A stretch of 64,000 bases of DNA from Lentisphaeria bacterium (lineage in GTDB: Bacteria; Verrucomicrobiota; Lentisphaeria; Victivallales; Victivallaceae). Below are positions 52,443 through 61,397 of the stretch, piece after piece; the stretch's first letter is position 1; every line of letters begins with the position of its first letter. Under the pieces are notes generated by a model. It was not told where the DNA came from. It saw only the letters and a program-made list of their open reading frames with translations, and searched no databases. The stretch spans positions 1 through 64,000 of the forward strand of contig JAFTIA010000065.1 in assembly GCA_017457105.1 (NCBI GenBank), written 5' to 3'. Position numbers and translations under genes: made by a program.

Positions 52443-54178
52443 ATTTCCGGCAGACAATACGCTCCATTTTTTGCTTTTTCCTTCCGGGAATAGCGGCAGG
52501 AAGCCTGCTGGCTTCCGAAACGATTCCCGGCGGGAATGCGCTCCCGTTCAACGGTGTCATTTTTGCCGCCTTTGCACTGGCTGGAGCAGTTGCGGGCAGA
52601 TGGCTTTTCCGCAATGAAAATCTCCTCGGCGCCGGACTTTTGTGCCTGATGGCACTTCCTCTCTTCGGCATCCGGGCAGAGTTTCCGGCAAGTGCGTTTG
52701 CCTTCGGGATATTTGCTGTCCGCCCCATCCGGCCCGGGAACAGGCTCTTTTTTCAAGCAGGAGTCCTGACCGGGGTTGTACTGATTCTCGCATTGGGTTC
52801 CGGATTCGCAGGAAGTACAACAGTTCAACACCTTTGTTACCTCTTTCTTCTGCCTGCGGCTTCGGCACTGCTGACAACAAAGATCCCTTTCCGGAAAACA
52901 GCCATGTTTTTCACGCTCCTGATCGGGATGCCGCTTTTCTGTTTTCCGTGGTACACCCCCGTGAAACAGCCGATCCATCTTCCCTGGGGAGAATCCGCTC
53001 AATTCCTGAAAGGAGAAAAAACAATGATCCGGATCGGGAACAGAATATATCAATTCCCCCGGGATCTGAATAGAAACATGCCGGATCTGCTGACAGCCTC
53101 CCTGCAGCCGGAAACAGAAAATATCCGGGCCCTCGTTCTGGAAGAAGCTCCCAGTAATGCAGAATTGCATCTGCGTGAATTCCCGTGGATCCATCAGGTG
53201 GAAAAAAGAAGCTTTTTTACCGATCTGCCCCAGCTCCTGCAGGAGGAGCAGGAATACTATGACCTTATTTTCGTGCAGGAACTTCCCGGCAGCACACAAC
53301 CGGCCCGGGATATGCTTCTGACCAGAATCAGCTGTTCATACCTTGCGCCGGACGGGGTGATCGCTGCTCCGGCAGATTATTCGATCCACGCTGAAGATAT
53401 GCAAACAGTTTATCTCCCCGGTTCAGGGGAAAAAATACGGCTGTGGGCAAAGAGCACGGTCCCATTGGCGGATACATTTCCCAAACTGGAAGAACGCTTG
53501 AAATCCCGCAATGTTTCTACGGCGGAAAATAATTTTTCCGGAATGCTGGAAACCCTTTACGAACTGCGCCCGGAAGAGTTGAATCGGGAAATACATGTTC
53601 ATACACCACTGGCAAAAGGGTTGGCAAAACTTCAGCAAATTTTGCAGAATTTCAGATTGATTCTCCCGGCAGTGGTGATCCTTTTGATGAGCATCTGCTG
53701 GTTCAGCCGTTCTCCCAGATACGGGGAAAATTTTGCTGTTTTTGTCCACGGGACAGCGTGTATGCTCCTGTTGCAAACACTCCTTCTGGAAGCGGAAAAA
53801 TATCAACTGCTCCTGCCGGCAATCCCCCTTGCAGCTCTCTTCGGCTTGATCGCCATCGCCCTTCCCCACCGTTCAGAGCACGGCAGAAAAGGCATGATAA
53901 CAGCAGTCGTCTGCTCCCTGTTGGCAGGAGGCTTTTTCCTGACCGGGATTCCCGCTGAAATTCTGGAAAAAAACACCACTCCGCTGTGGCTTGCCGGTGC
54001 AATGCTGCTCCCGCCGCTCTTTCTGCTGGCTCCGGCAATGCAGTCCGGCTGCATCCATAAAGGGGGAGAAGCGGCAAGATATCTCCATTTTGCAGGCTTG
54101 CTGGCAGGGGCATTGCTTTTCTTTGCCGCCCCGCCGTGGGCGGTTCTTCTGACGGCCGTGCTGCTCCTGACCGCTTAA
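52439..54178 (+). CDS. Membrane protein with degenerate spermidine-synthase-like central domain
   Basis: This 579-residue protein has about five N-terminal membrane helices, a soluble central part (about 175-400) and about seven C-terminal helices. The central part has the order of a spermidine synthase Rossmann fold (RALVLEE, then YYDLIFVQELPG, then YLAPDGVIAAP), but the Gly-rich SAM/decarboxy-SAM motif and the catalytic Asp are not evident. Membrane-fused spermidine-synthase-like proteins of this kind are known but uncharacterised. It is translationally coupled to the regulator by ATGA. Its stop uses the same TTAA as the convergent permease gene. Confidence 0.65.
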   Translation: MNFRQTIRSIFCFFLPGIAAGSLLASETIPGGNALPFNGVIFAAFALAGAVAGRWLFRNENLLGAGLLCLMALPLFGIRAEFPASAFAFGIFAVRPIRPGNRLFFQAGVLTGVVLILALGSGFAGSTTVQHLCYLFLLPAASALLTTKIPFRKTAMFFTLLIGMPLFCFPWYTPVKQPIHLPWGESAQFLKGEKTMIRIGNRIYQFPRDLNRNMPDLLTASLQPETENIRALVLEEAPSNAELHLREFPWIHQVEKRSFFTDLPQLLQEEQEYYDLIFVQELPGSTQPARDMLLTRISCSYLAPDGVIAAPADYSIHAEDMQTVYLPGSGEKIRLWAKSTVPLADTFPKLEERLKSRNVSTAENNFSGMLETLYELRPEELNREIHVHTPLAKGLAKLQQILQNFRLILPAVVILLMSICWFSRSPRYGENFAVFVHGTACMLLLQTLLLEAEKYQLLLPAIPLAALFGLIAIALPHRSEHGRKGMITAVVCSLLAGGFFLTGIPAEILEKNTTPLWLAGAMLLPPLFLLAPAMQSGCIHKGGEAARYLHFAGLLAGALLFFAAPPWAVLLTAVLLLTA

Positions 54179-55131
54179 CGCTTGCGCTGGATCAGTACTG
54201 CGGCAATGATCACCGCCCCTTTGACCGTTCCCTGCAAATTGACGGAAACACCCCACATATCCAGCACATTGCCCACGATACCGAGGATGAGTACACCGAC
54301 CAGCGTTCCCCACATGTACCCCCGGCCGCCGGACATGGCAGTGCCGCCGATGATCACAGCCGCAATGGCATCCAATTCATAGGACATGCCCGCATTGGTG
54401 GAACTCACAGAATTCAGCCGCCCGCCCAGCAGGATGGCACTGATCCCGGAAGTCAATCCGGCAATAAGATAACTGACAAACCGGACTTTCCCGGTGGAAA
54501 TCGCCGCATAACGGGCAACTTTTTCATTGGCCCCCACTGCACACAAATGCCGTCCGTAAGCCGTCCGGGTGAGGATCAGCGAAAAAACCGCCGTCAACAC
54601 TAACAGGATCAGGGCAGGCAGAGGGATCCCCAGCACTGCCGCACGGCCCAACTTCTGAAACAACGTATTGCCGGTGGTTACAAGCCCCGCATCCGCCGCG
54701 TAAAGAGCCAGCGAGCGGAAGATGGAAAACATCCCCAGCGTGGCAATAAAAGGAGGGATCCTGCCGAAGGTCACAAGAAGCCCATTCACCGCACCGCCGG
54801 CACACCCCAGCACAATGGCACAACCGATACAAACCGCCAGCCCCATCACGGGGTCCGAACAGAGATTCATCGCCATCAGCGAAAGACATCCGGCAAGAGC
54901 CAGCAGCGACCCTACCGAAAGATCGATCCCGCCCCCGATGATCACAAATGTCATTCCCAGCGCAATGATCCCGCTGTAAGACACCTGCCGGGTAATATTC
55001 AGTAGATTCTGCACATTCCGGAAACTGGGGCTGGAAATACAGCAGATCACCAGAAGCACCACCAATGCCAGAAAAGACCCCCACGCTCCGGCGGAACGGA
55101 ATTTATTCCGCAAATCCATCACATTCAACAT
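54175..55131 (-). CDS. ABC sugar transporter permease, RbsC-like
   Basis: This 318-residue inner-membrane permease has about 8-10 helices and the ribose-family motif GIDLSVGSLLALAG, plus GTAMSGGRGYMWG near the C terminus. It transports a sugar with the ATPase encoded immediately upstream, whose stop lies inside this gene. No substrate-binding protein is in view, so specificity is unknown. Its own stop codon shares TTAA with the convergent plus-strand gene. Confidence 0.93.
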   Translation of the reverse strand: MLNVMDLRNKFRSAGAWGSFLALVVLLVICCISSPSFRNVQNLLNITRQVSYSGIIALGMTFVIIGGGIDLSVGSLLALAGCLSLMAMNLCSDPVMGLAVCIGCAIVLGCAGGAVNGLLVTFGRIPPFIATLGMFSIFRSLALYAADAGLVTTGNTLFQKLGRAAVLGIPLPALILLVLTAVFSLILTRTAYGRHLCAVGANEKVARYAAISTGKVRFVSYLIAGLTSGISAILLGGRLNSVSSTNAGMSYELDAIAAVIIGGTAMSGGRGYMWGTLVGVLILGIVGNVLDMWGVSVNLQGTVKGAVIIAAVLIQRKR

Positions 55132-56612
55132 CCCTTATCCTCCCTGATACCGGTTGCCAATTCCATCACTGCAGATTCGGTAATATCCGGTGCATTCAAA
55201 ATACCGGCAAGTTTTCCGCCCCGCATGACCAGCGTCCGGCGGCACATGCCGATGATCTCTTCCAAATCCGAGGAAATCAGCAATACACCGATCCCTTCAT
55301 TTGCCAATTCCTGCAGAAAATTATACACATCACTGCGGGCACCCACATCGATGCCCCGGGTGGGCTCGTCAAAGAGATAAACCTTCGGACGCAATTCCAA
55401 CCCCTTGGCGATCGCAACTTTCTGCTGATTGCCGCCGGAAAGGGAACGGACCGGAGATTCAATATCCGGCGTTTTGATGGAAAATTTTTCCACATAAAAA
55501 TCCGCCCGTTCCTTTTCCAATTTCCGGTCGATGGGAACTTTGGGCCATGTAAGGGAAATATTTTCCCGCACGGAAAAATCAAGCAGAATCCCGGCACCCT
55601 GCCGGTCCTCCGGCAGCAGGATCACGCCCGCTTTGGCGGCTTCTCCAGTGGAATTCCCCAGCGTTTTCCCCTCCAGAACCACTTTGCCGCCGGACCGTTT
55701 CCGCAAACCGTAAATCGCTTCAGCCAATTCACTGCGGCCACTGCCGCCCAAACCTGCCACACCAAGGATCTCCCCTTTGCGCAGCTGAAAAGAAATTCCG
55801 GAAAGAACACCGGCAACTTCCAAATCCTCCACTTCCAGCAAAACGGGGGCATCCGTTTTCTCTTCTGCCATGGGCGGAAATTTCCGGGATAATTCCCTGC
55901 CTACCATCCAGTTTGCCATCAACTCCGGAGTGACACCATCCATGGCGGATTCGCCGGTCAGAACCCCGTCCCGCAAAACCGCCACCCTGTCGCACAACTC
56001 CTTCACTTCACGCAGTTTGTGAGAAACAAAAACAATAGACACCCCCTGATCCCGCAATTCCCGCAGGATGCCGAACAGCAAATCCGTTTCCACATGGTTC
56101 AGCACCGTCGTCGGTTCATCCAGGATCAGCAGACGGCAATTCAGCCGCAACGCCCGGGCGATTTCCACAAACTGCTTCTCCGCCACGCTCAAAGAACCTA
56201 CCGGACGATCCGGATCCAATTCACAATGCAGTTTGGCAAGTTCCTTTTTTGCAGCCTCACGCATGGCAGAACGGTCCAGCACCCCGTGCCGGACAAGTTC
56301 ACACCCGAGAAAAATGTTTTCATACACGTTCAACGTGTCGATAAGATTGAATTCCTGGGGGACGGAAACCACCCCCTGCGCCAGCGCATCCCGGCGATCC
56401 CGGAAAACAACGACTTTCCCATCCATCTCCAGCCTTCCACCAGTGGGCTGCTGTTCCCCGTTGATACAGCGGATCAGGGTGGATTTACCGGCTCCGTTTT
56501 CCCCGATCAGCCCCACAATAGAACCGGCATGAAACGCAAGGGAAACCCCTTTCAAAACTTCCACGCCGGAATAACTTTTCCGGATATTTTTCAATGTGAG
56601 TATGGCAGACAT
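55125..56612 (-). CDS. ABC sugar transporter ATP-binding protein, RbsA-like
   Basis: This 495-residue protein has two ATPase domains. The first has Walker A GENGAGKST and signature LSVAEKQFV, and the second has the degenerate P-loop GLGGSGRSE and signature LSGGNQQKVA that is usual for RbsA/MglA. It drives a ribose/galactose-type importer with the permease encoded downstream. It starts three bases after the upstream glycerophosphodiesterase gene, so this operon also includes ackA and pta. Confidence 0.95.
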   Translation of the reverse strand: MSAILTLKNIRKSYSGVEVLKGVSLAFHAGSIVGLIGENGAGKSTLIRCINGEQQPTGGRLEMDGKVVVFRDRRDALAQGVVSVPQEFNLIDTLNVYENIFLGCELVRHGVLDRSAMREAAKKELAKLHCELDPDRPVGSLSVAEKQFVEIARALRLNCRLLILDEPTTVLNHVETDLLFGILRELRDQGVSIVFVSHKLREVKELCDRVAVLRDGVLTGESAMDGVTPELMANWMVGRELSRKFPPMAEEKTDAPVLLEVEDLEVAGVLSGISFQLRKGEILGVAGLGGSGRSELAEAIYGLRKRSGGKVVLEGKTLGNSTGEAAKAGVILLPEDRQGAGILLDFSVRENISLTWPKVPIDRKLEKERADFYVEKFSIKTPDIESPVRSLSGGNQQKVAIAKGLELRPKVYLFDEPTRGIDVGARSDVYNFLQELANEGIGVLLISSDLEEIIGMCRRTLVMRGGKLAGILNAPDITESAVMELATGIREDKGC

Positions 56613-56615
56613 AGT

Positions 56616-57473
56616 TTATTTCCGGACGGTCTGTTTGATGCTGTTTTTAAGCAGTACACAATGATCCGAGGTGATCCCGTCAGCACCGCGGTCATAGAGC
56701 ATTTGTGCCAACTCCGGGCGGTTGATGAGAAAAAAGAACGCCTGCCCGCCGGCATCATGGATCCGTTGAATAAATTCTTTACTTGCAAAAGTTTCCCACA
56801 ACTTGTACGACATCGTCAGGTTCAGACCGGTCAACTGATCTTCTTTCATAACCTCAAGCAGTTCATCATGGGTCATAGACGGGGTCCCGTCTTTATTGAT
56901 CCGGACACCGTAAAGCCACATCCGGTCATATCCCGGCAGTTTCCGGTTCAAATCCCGCAACGTTTTCCGGTTGAAAGAAATAAAAGTAATTTGAGACGGT
57001 TTCACCCCGGATTCGCGCATGGCATCGGTGAATTCCTGACAGAAGGCATCGCTGGCACCGATCTTCAGTTCCAGCACAAAGTGTCCGTGGGACGGCAGGG
57101 ATTTCAGCGCTTCCAGCAAAGTGGGAACCCGCATCCCTGCAAACGCTTCCCCCTTCCACTTGCCCACGTCCAATGCTCTCACCTCATCAAGGGTCATCTT
57201 CCAGGTTTCCCCTTCCTGACCGGTGATTTTTTTCATGGGCCCATGGAAACAGACAACCTTTTTGTCCCGGGTGAGACAAAGGTCCGTTTCCACCGCCCAG
57301 GCAGCTCCGTCCTGCCACGCCACCTCAAAGGCTTTCAGCGTGTTTTCCGGAGCCTCATTACTTGCACCGCGGTGCGCCACCAGCCGGAACGGGCGGGAGG
57401 CGGCATCCGCAGCAGCAAGACCGGCGGCGGCAAACACCGCCGCCATGATCAGCAAAGAACGCAAACGGGACAT
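56616..57473 (-). CDS. Secreted glycerophosphodiester phosphodiesterase
   Basis: This 285-residue protein has a signal peptide (about 1-24) and a GDPD TIM barrel. HRGASNEAPENTL provides the first catalytic His and Asn, and VETDLCLTRDKKVVCFHG contains Glu, Asp and the second His of the metal site. It hydrolyses glycerophosphodiesters, probably from phospholipid breakdown, to glycerol-3-phosphate in the periplasm. The ATG at 57473 lies three bases after the pta stop. A weak ribosome site suggests coupled translation. Confidence 0.9.
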   Translation of the reverse strand: MSRLRSLLIMAAVFAAAGLAAADAASRPFRLVAHRGASNEAPENTLKAFEVAWQDGAAWAVETDLCLTRDKKVVCFHGPMKKITGQEGETWKMTLDEVRALDVGKWKGEAFAGMRVPTLLEALKSLPSHGHFVLELKIGASDAFCQEFTDAMRESGVKPSQITFISFNRKTLRDLNRKLPGYDRMWLYGVRINKDGTPSMTHDELLEVMKEDQLTGLNLTMSYKLWETFASKEFIQRIHDAGGQAFFFLINRPELAQMLYDRGADGITSDHCVLLKNSIKQTVRK

Positions 57474-57476
57474 CAC

Positions 57477-58481
57477 TTATGCCTGACAGGCAGTGATCGC
57501 CATTTCAGCGACGATGTCATCATCTGAACAGCCGCGGGACAAGTCGTTCAGCGGCTTTGCCAACCCCTGCAGCACCGGCCCATAGGCACCGGCACCGGCA
57601 AGACGCTGGACCAGCTTGTAAGCAATGTTCCCGGCATTCAGATCCGGGAAAATCAGCACGTTCGCCTGACCGCCGATGGCACTGCCGGGAGCTTTCTGGG
57701 CATTCACAGAAGGCACCAGTGCGGCATCCGCCTGCAGTTCGCCGTCGGTGAGAATGTCCAGACCTTCAGCTTCCACCTTCGCCTTGAATGCGGCGGCGGC
57801 GGCAGTCACCTTTTCCAGCAGCTCATGCTCGGCACTGCCGCGGGTGGAGAAGGAAAGGAACGCCACTTTCGGCTGTTTGCCGAACAATGCACGGTAGGTG
57901 GTGGAGGTCGCCATGGCAATATCCACCAGCCCCTGGGCATCCGGATTCGGGTTCACGCCGCAGTCGGCGAAAAGCAGATATTCATCGCCCGCCGGAGCCG
58001 GTTTTTTCAGGTCCATCACAAAGGTGCTGCTGGCACTCTTGATCCCGGGAGCAGTGCCGATGCAGTGGAACGCCGCACGCAGCATGTCCGCCGTGGAGGC
58101 AATGCTGCCTGCCACCAGACCGTCCGCCATATTGTTGCGCACCATCATGGCACCGAAATAGATCCGGTTCTTCATGGTGGCTTCCGCCTTTTCCGGGGTC
58201 ATGCCCTTCTTGGCGCGCATTTCACAGAATTCTGCGGCAAACTGGGCAAAGAGAGGGCTGTTCATGTAGTCAATGGCTTCAAAGGGCCGACCGGTCACAC
58301 CGGCTTTGGCGGAGGCTTCGGCGATTTCCGCTTCGGAGCCCAGCACGATCACTTTTTTGGCGATCCCCAGATCCAATGCTTTGCAGGCGGCAGAGATCAC
58401 ACGGGGATCCTGACCTTCCGGCAGAACAATGGTCTTGGCGGCGGCTTTGGCGCGTTCAAACAGCAAGGGAAGTACAGACAT
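57477..58481 (-). CDS. pta: Phosphate acetyltransferase
   Basis: This 334-residue enzyme converts acetyl-CoA and phosphate to acetyl-phosphate, in the acetate-forming path with AckA. The phosphotransacetylase pattern is clear from VLPEGQDPRV, GLVAGSI and the C-terminal GGQANVLIFPDLNAGN segments. It is the short form, lacking the N-terminal DRTGG domain of the enterobacterial protein. AGGAG lies before the ATG. It lies 31 bases behind ackA, its functional partner. Confidence 0.96.
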   Translation of the reverse strand: MSVLPLLFERAKAAAKTIVLPEGQDPRVISAACKALDLGIAKKVIVLGSEAEIAEASAKAGVTGRPFEAIDYMNSPLFAQFAAEFCEMRAKKGMTPEKAEATMKNRIYFGAMMVRNNMADGLVAGSIASTADMLRAAFHCIGTAPGIKSASSTFVMDLKKPAPAGDEYLLFADCGVNPNPDAQGLVDIAMATSTTYRALFGKQPKVAFLSFSTRGSAEHELLEKVTAAAAAFKAKVEAEGLDILTDGELQADAALVPSVNAQKAPGSAIGGQANVLIFPDLNAGNIAYKLVQRLAGAGAYGPVLQGLAKPLNDLSRGCSDDDIVAEMAITACQA

Positions 58482-58512
58482 TTCTTTACTCCTTATATTC
58501 CAATGATTTCAA

Positions 58513-59709
58513 TTACTTTACCAGAGCCAGCGTGCTGCGGGCGATCATCAGTTCTTCGTCCGTGGGCATCACAATGGCTTTCCAACTGCTGTCCGCAGTG
58601 GAGATAACATCACGCTTGCCGAAACAGGCTTCGTTCTTCGCCGTATCGGGGTAAAGCCCGAGGCAGGAAAGTTCCTTCATAATGCGGTTGCGGATCTCAA
58701 CAGAATATTCCCCGATACCGCCGGTGAAGACCAGAGCTTCCGGCCCGCCGGTCAGCACATAGTAGGAACCGATATACTTGACCACTCGGCGAACAAACAT
58801 CTTCAGAGCCAACGCGGCACGTTCACTGCCGTTGGCTTCCGCCGCCAGCATATCCCGCATATCGCCGGACTGGATGTCACCCACGCCGTAAAGACCGGAT
58901 TTCTTGTTGAGGATGGTATCGATTTCTTTGGGGGAATTGCCCAGTTCAGCCAGACGGATCACAGCAGCGGCATCAATATCGCCGCAACGGGTCCCCATCA
59001 TCAGCCCTTCCAGCGGAGTCAGCCCCATGGTGGTATCCACCACTTTGCCATTGCGGATAGCGGCCATGCTGCAGCCGTTGCCCAGGTGGCAGGTGATAAT
59101 ATTGAGTTCAGACTGCGGCTTCCCGAGGAAGTCGGCAGTGGCCATGGTCACATACCGGTGACTGGTCCCGTGGAACCCGTACTTGCGGATGCCATACTGC
59201 TTGTAGTATTCATAGGGCAGTGCATAAAGAAAGGCTTCCGGCGGCATGGTCTGGTGAAATTCCGTATCGAAAACCCCCACATTGGGAACGCCCGGCATTT
59301 CCTTTTCACAGGCTTCGATACCGGAAAGGTTGGCGGGGTTGTGCAGGGGGCCCAGCGGGAAGCATTCACGGATAACTTCCTTGGCGGCTTCGTCGATCTT
59401 CACGGGAGCGGTGATCTTCTCGCCGCCATGCAGCACACGGTGCCCCACGGCAGCAATTTCGGACAGACTCTTGATCACGCCCATTTCCGGATCCACCAGC
59501 TTGGCACAGATCTCACGCAGAGCACCGGCGTGGTCCTCCACAAAGATCTCTTTTTCAAACTTGAACCCGTCCGGACGCTTGTAAATCAAATTGGGGCGAT
59601 CGGTCCCCAGACGCTCATACACACCTTTTGCCAGAACTTCTTCGTTCTCCATGGCGAACAGCGTAAACTTCATGGAAGAACTTCCGGCATTTACCACCAA
59701 AATCTTCAT
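58513..59709 (-). CDS. ackA: Acetate kinase
   Basis: This 398-residue ASKHA-family kinase makes ATP and acetate from acetyl-phosphate. VNAGSSSMKF begins the N-terminal phosphate-binding loop, and GFHGTSHRYV, CHLGNGCS and TGGIGEYS are strong AckA motifs. Together with pta it gives substrate-level phosphorylation in fermentation. AGGAG lies nine bases before the ATG. It heads the minus-strand operon ackA, pta, the phosphodiesterase and the sugar ABC genes. Confidence 0.97.
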   Translation of the reverse strand: MKILVVNAGSSSMKFTLFAMENEEVLAKGVYERLGTDRPNLIYKRPDGFKFEKEIFVEDHAGALREICAKLVDPEMGVIKSLSEIAAVGHRVLHGGEKITAPVKIDEAAKEVIRECFPLGPLHNPANLSGIEACEKEMPGVPNVGVFDTEFHQTMPPEAFLYALPYEYYKQYGIRKYGFHGTSHRYVTMATADFLGKPQSELNIITCHLGNGCSMAAIRNGKVVDTTMGLTPLEGLMMGTRCGDIDAAAVIRLAELGNSPKEIDTILNKKSGLYGVGDIQSGDMRDMLAAEANGSERAALALKMFVRRVVKYIGSYYVLTGGPEALVFTGGIGEYSVEIRNRIMKELSCLGLYPDTAKNEACFGKRDVISTADSSWKAIVMPTDEELMIARSTLALVK

Positions 59710-59738
59710 TTTCCGTAACTCCTGTTATTCAACTGTAC

Positions 59739-59957
59739 TTATTTTTTGCGGAACACGATCCGGCCCTTGGTAAGATCGTAGGGGGACATTTCCATCGTCA
59801 CCGCATCTCCGGGGACGATCCGGATAAAATTCAACCGCATTTTTCCGCTGATATGGGCATTGATGATATGCCCGTTCGCCAGCGCAACCCGAAACATGGT
59901 GTTGGGCAGAAGCTCCTTCACCACACCTTCCACTCTGATCACATCGTCTTTGGCCAC
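59739..59957 (-). CDS. infA: Translation initiation factor IF-1
   Basis: This 72-residue OB-fold protein matches IF-1 along its whole length ([25 protein letters not shown]). It starts at GTG inside the end of map, overlapping that gene by 19 bases, with GGAG eight bases before it. The order map-infA is conserved in many bacteria. Confidence 0.97.
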   Translation of the reverse strand: MAKDDVIRVEGVVKELLPNTMFRVALANGHIINAHISGKMRLNFIRIVPGDAVTMEMSPYDLTKGRIVFRKK

Positions 59958-60721
59958 GTTAAGATCTCCGGTTCATTTTCTGTAATTAGCACCATATGTT
60001 CAAAGTGCGCTGACGGCAATCCGTCACTGGTCCGCACTGTCCAACCATCAATACGGTCGGTCTTTACCTTGAAACTGCCCTGATTGAACATGGGTTCAAT
60101 GGCAAGCACCATGCCCGGCTCCAGTTTGGGGCCCTTCATGGAACTGACAAAGTTGGGGACTTCCGGCGGCTCGTGCAGCCGTATGCCGCACCCGTGGCCG
60201 ACGTAATCCCGCACCACTCCCACATGGGCACGGCGGCCGACTTCTTCCACCGCCGCACTGATGTCCCGGATGTAATTCCCCGCCCGGGCAGCAGCGATCC
60301 CGGCGGCAAGCGCCCTGCGGGTCGCCTCCACCAGATTCTGTACCGCAGGCGGCATGGGAGCCCCCAGTCCAAAGGTCACTGCTGTATCCCCGCAGGCGCC
60401 ATCAATACGCACTCCAAGGTCAATACTTACAATATCTGTGGGCAGCAGCACCCGGTCCGGACGGCCGATGCCGTGGACCACCTCCTCATTGACGGAAATA
60501 CAAATATTGCCGGGAAACCCGCCGTATCCCAGAAAAGCACTTTCCCCTCCGGTGGCAGCGATCAGACTGCCCGCCAGATCGTCCAGTTCTTTGGTCGTCA
60601 TCCCGGGGACCGCCAGCCGGGCCACTTCGTCCCGTACATTGGCGGTCAACTGTGCCGCACGCCGGATGCGGACGATCTCCTCCGGCGTATGGATCACCGT
60701 ATTGCGGCGGACAGACATCAT
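59939..60721 (-). CDS. map: Methionine aminopeptidase, type I
   Basis: This 260-residue enzyme removes the N-terminal methionine of new proteins. Metal ligands are recognisable in [14 protein letters not shown] (two Asp), the HGCG His, and the IEPMF and [12 protein letters not shown] segments (Glu). It starts with ATG ATG, the first overlapping the adk stop as TAATG. It is the short type Ia form with no N-terminal zinc domain. Confidence 0.96.
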   Translation of the reverse strand: MMSVRRNTVIHTPEEIVRIRRAAQLTANVRDEVARLAVPGMTTKELDDLAGSLIAATGGESAFLGYGGFPGNICISVNEEVVHGIGRPDRVLLPTDIVSIDLGVRIDGACGDTAVTFGLGAPMPPAVQNLVEATRRALAAGIAAARAGNYIRDISAAVEEVGRRAHVGVVRDYVGHGCGIRLHEPPEVPNFVSSMKGPKLEPGMVLAIEPMFNQGSFKVKTDRIDGWTVRTSDGLPSAHFEHMVLITENEPEILTWPKTM

Positions 60722-61380
60722 TACTTCTCCAGCTCGTCCAGCAGCATGCGGGTAGCTTTGTCCAGATCCAGTTCGGAACGCTCATACACCAAACCGCGTT
60801 CACGATACAGATCCAGAAGCGGACTGGTCTGTTCGTAAAAAACTTTCAGACGGTTCTGGGCAGTTTCCAGAGAGTCATCGGCACGCTGGATAAGTTCGCC
60901 GCCGCACAGGTCGCACACGCCTTCCTTCTTGGGAGGCATGAAAAGACGGTTGTAGATAGCCTTGCAATCCTTGCAGCTGACGCGGGCGGTCAGACGCTGC
61001 AGAATAACATCATCCGCCACCTTCAAATACACCACGCAATCCAGCGTCAGCCCCAGATCCGCCAGCACCTTGTCCAGCAGATGAGCCTGCGGAACCGTGC
61101 GGGGGTAGCCATCCAGAATAAACCCGTTGGCGCAATCCGGCTGGGAAAGACGGGCGCGGACCATATCGGCAACGATTTCGTCCGGAACCAGCTTGCCGGC
61201 CTTCATGATTTCGGAAGCCGCACGGCCCAGTTCGGTGTCACGCTTGATCTCGTCACGCAACAGATCCCCGGTGGAGATGTGTGCCACAGGGTGGACTGCC
61301 TTCAGAGCATTTGCCATCGTTCCTTTTCCGGCCCCGGGGGCACCGAAGAAGATCAAATTCTTTTTCTTGAGTTCTGCCAT
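60721..61380 (-). CDS. adk: Adenylate kinase
   Basis: This 219-residue kinase interconverts AMP and ATP with ADP. The P-loop GAPGAGKGT is near the N terminus, followed by STGDLLRDE and DGYPRTVPQA, and a long lid whose two Cys pairs (CKDC and CDLC) should bind zinc, as in Gram-positive-type Adk. AGGAGG precedes the ATG. The gene order hisS, adk, map, infA is compact. Confidence 0.97.
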   Translation of the reverse strand: MAELKKKNLIFFGAPGAGKGTMANALKAVHPVAHISTGDLLRDEIKRDTELGRAASEIMKAGKLVPDEIVADMVRARLSQPDCANGFILDGYPRTVPQAHLLDKVLADLGLTLDCVVYLKVADDVILQRLTARVSCKDCKAIYNRLFMPPKKEGVCDLCGGELIQRADDSLETAQNRLKVFYEQTSPLLDLYRERGLVYERSELDLDKATRMLLDELEK

Positions 61381-61397
61381 GATATATTCCTCCTTTT

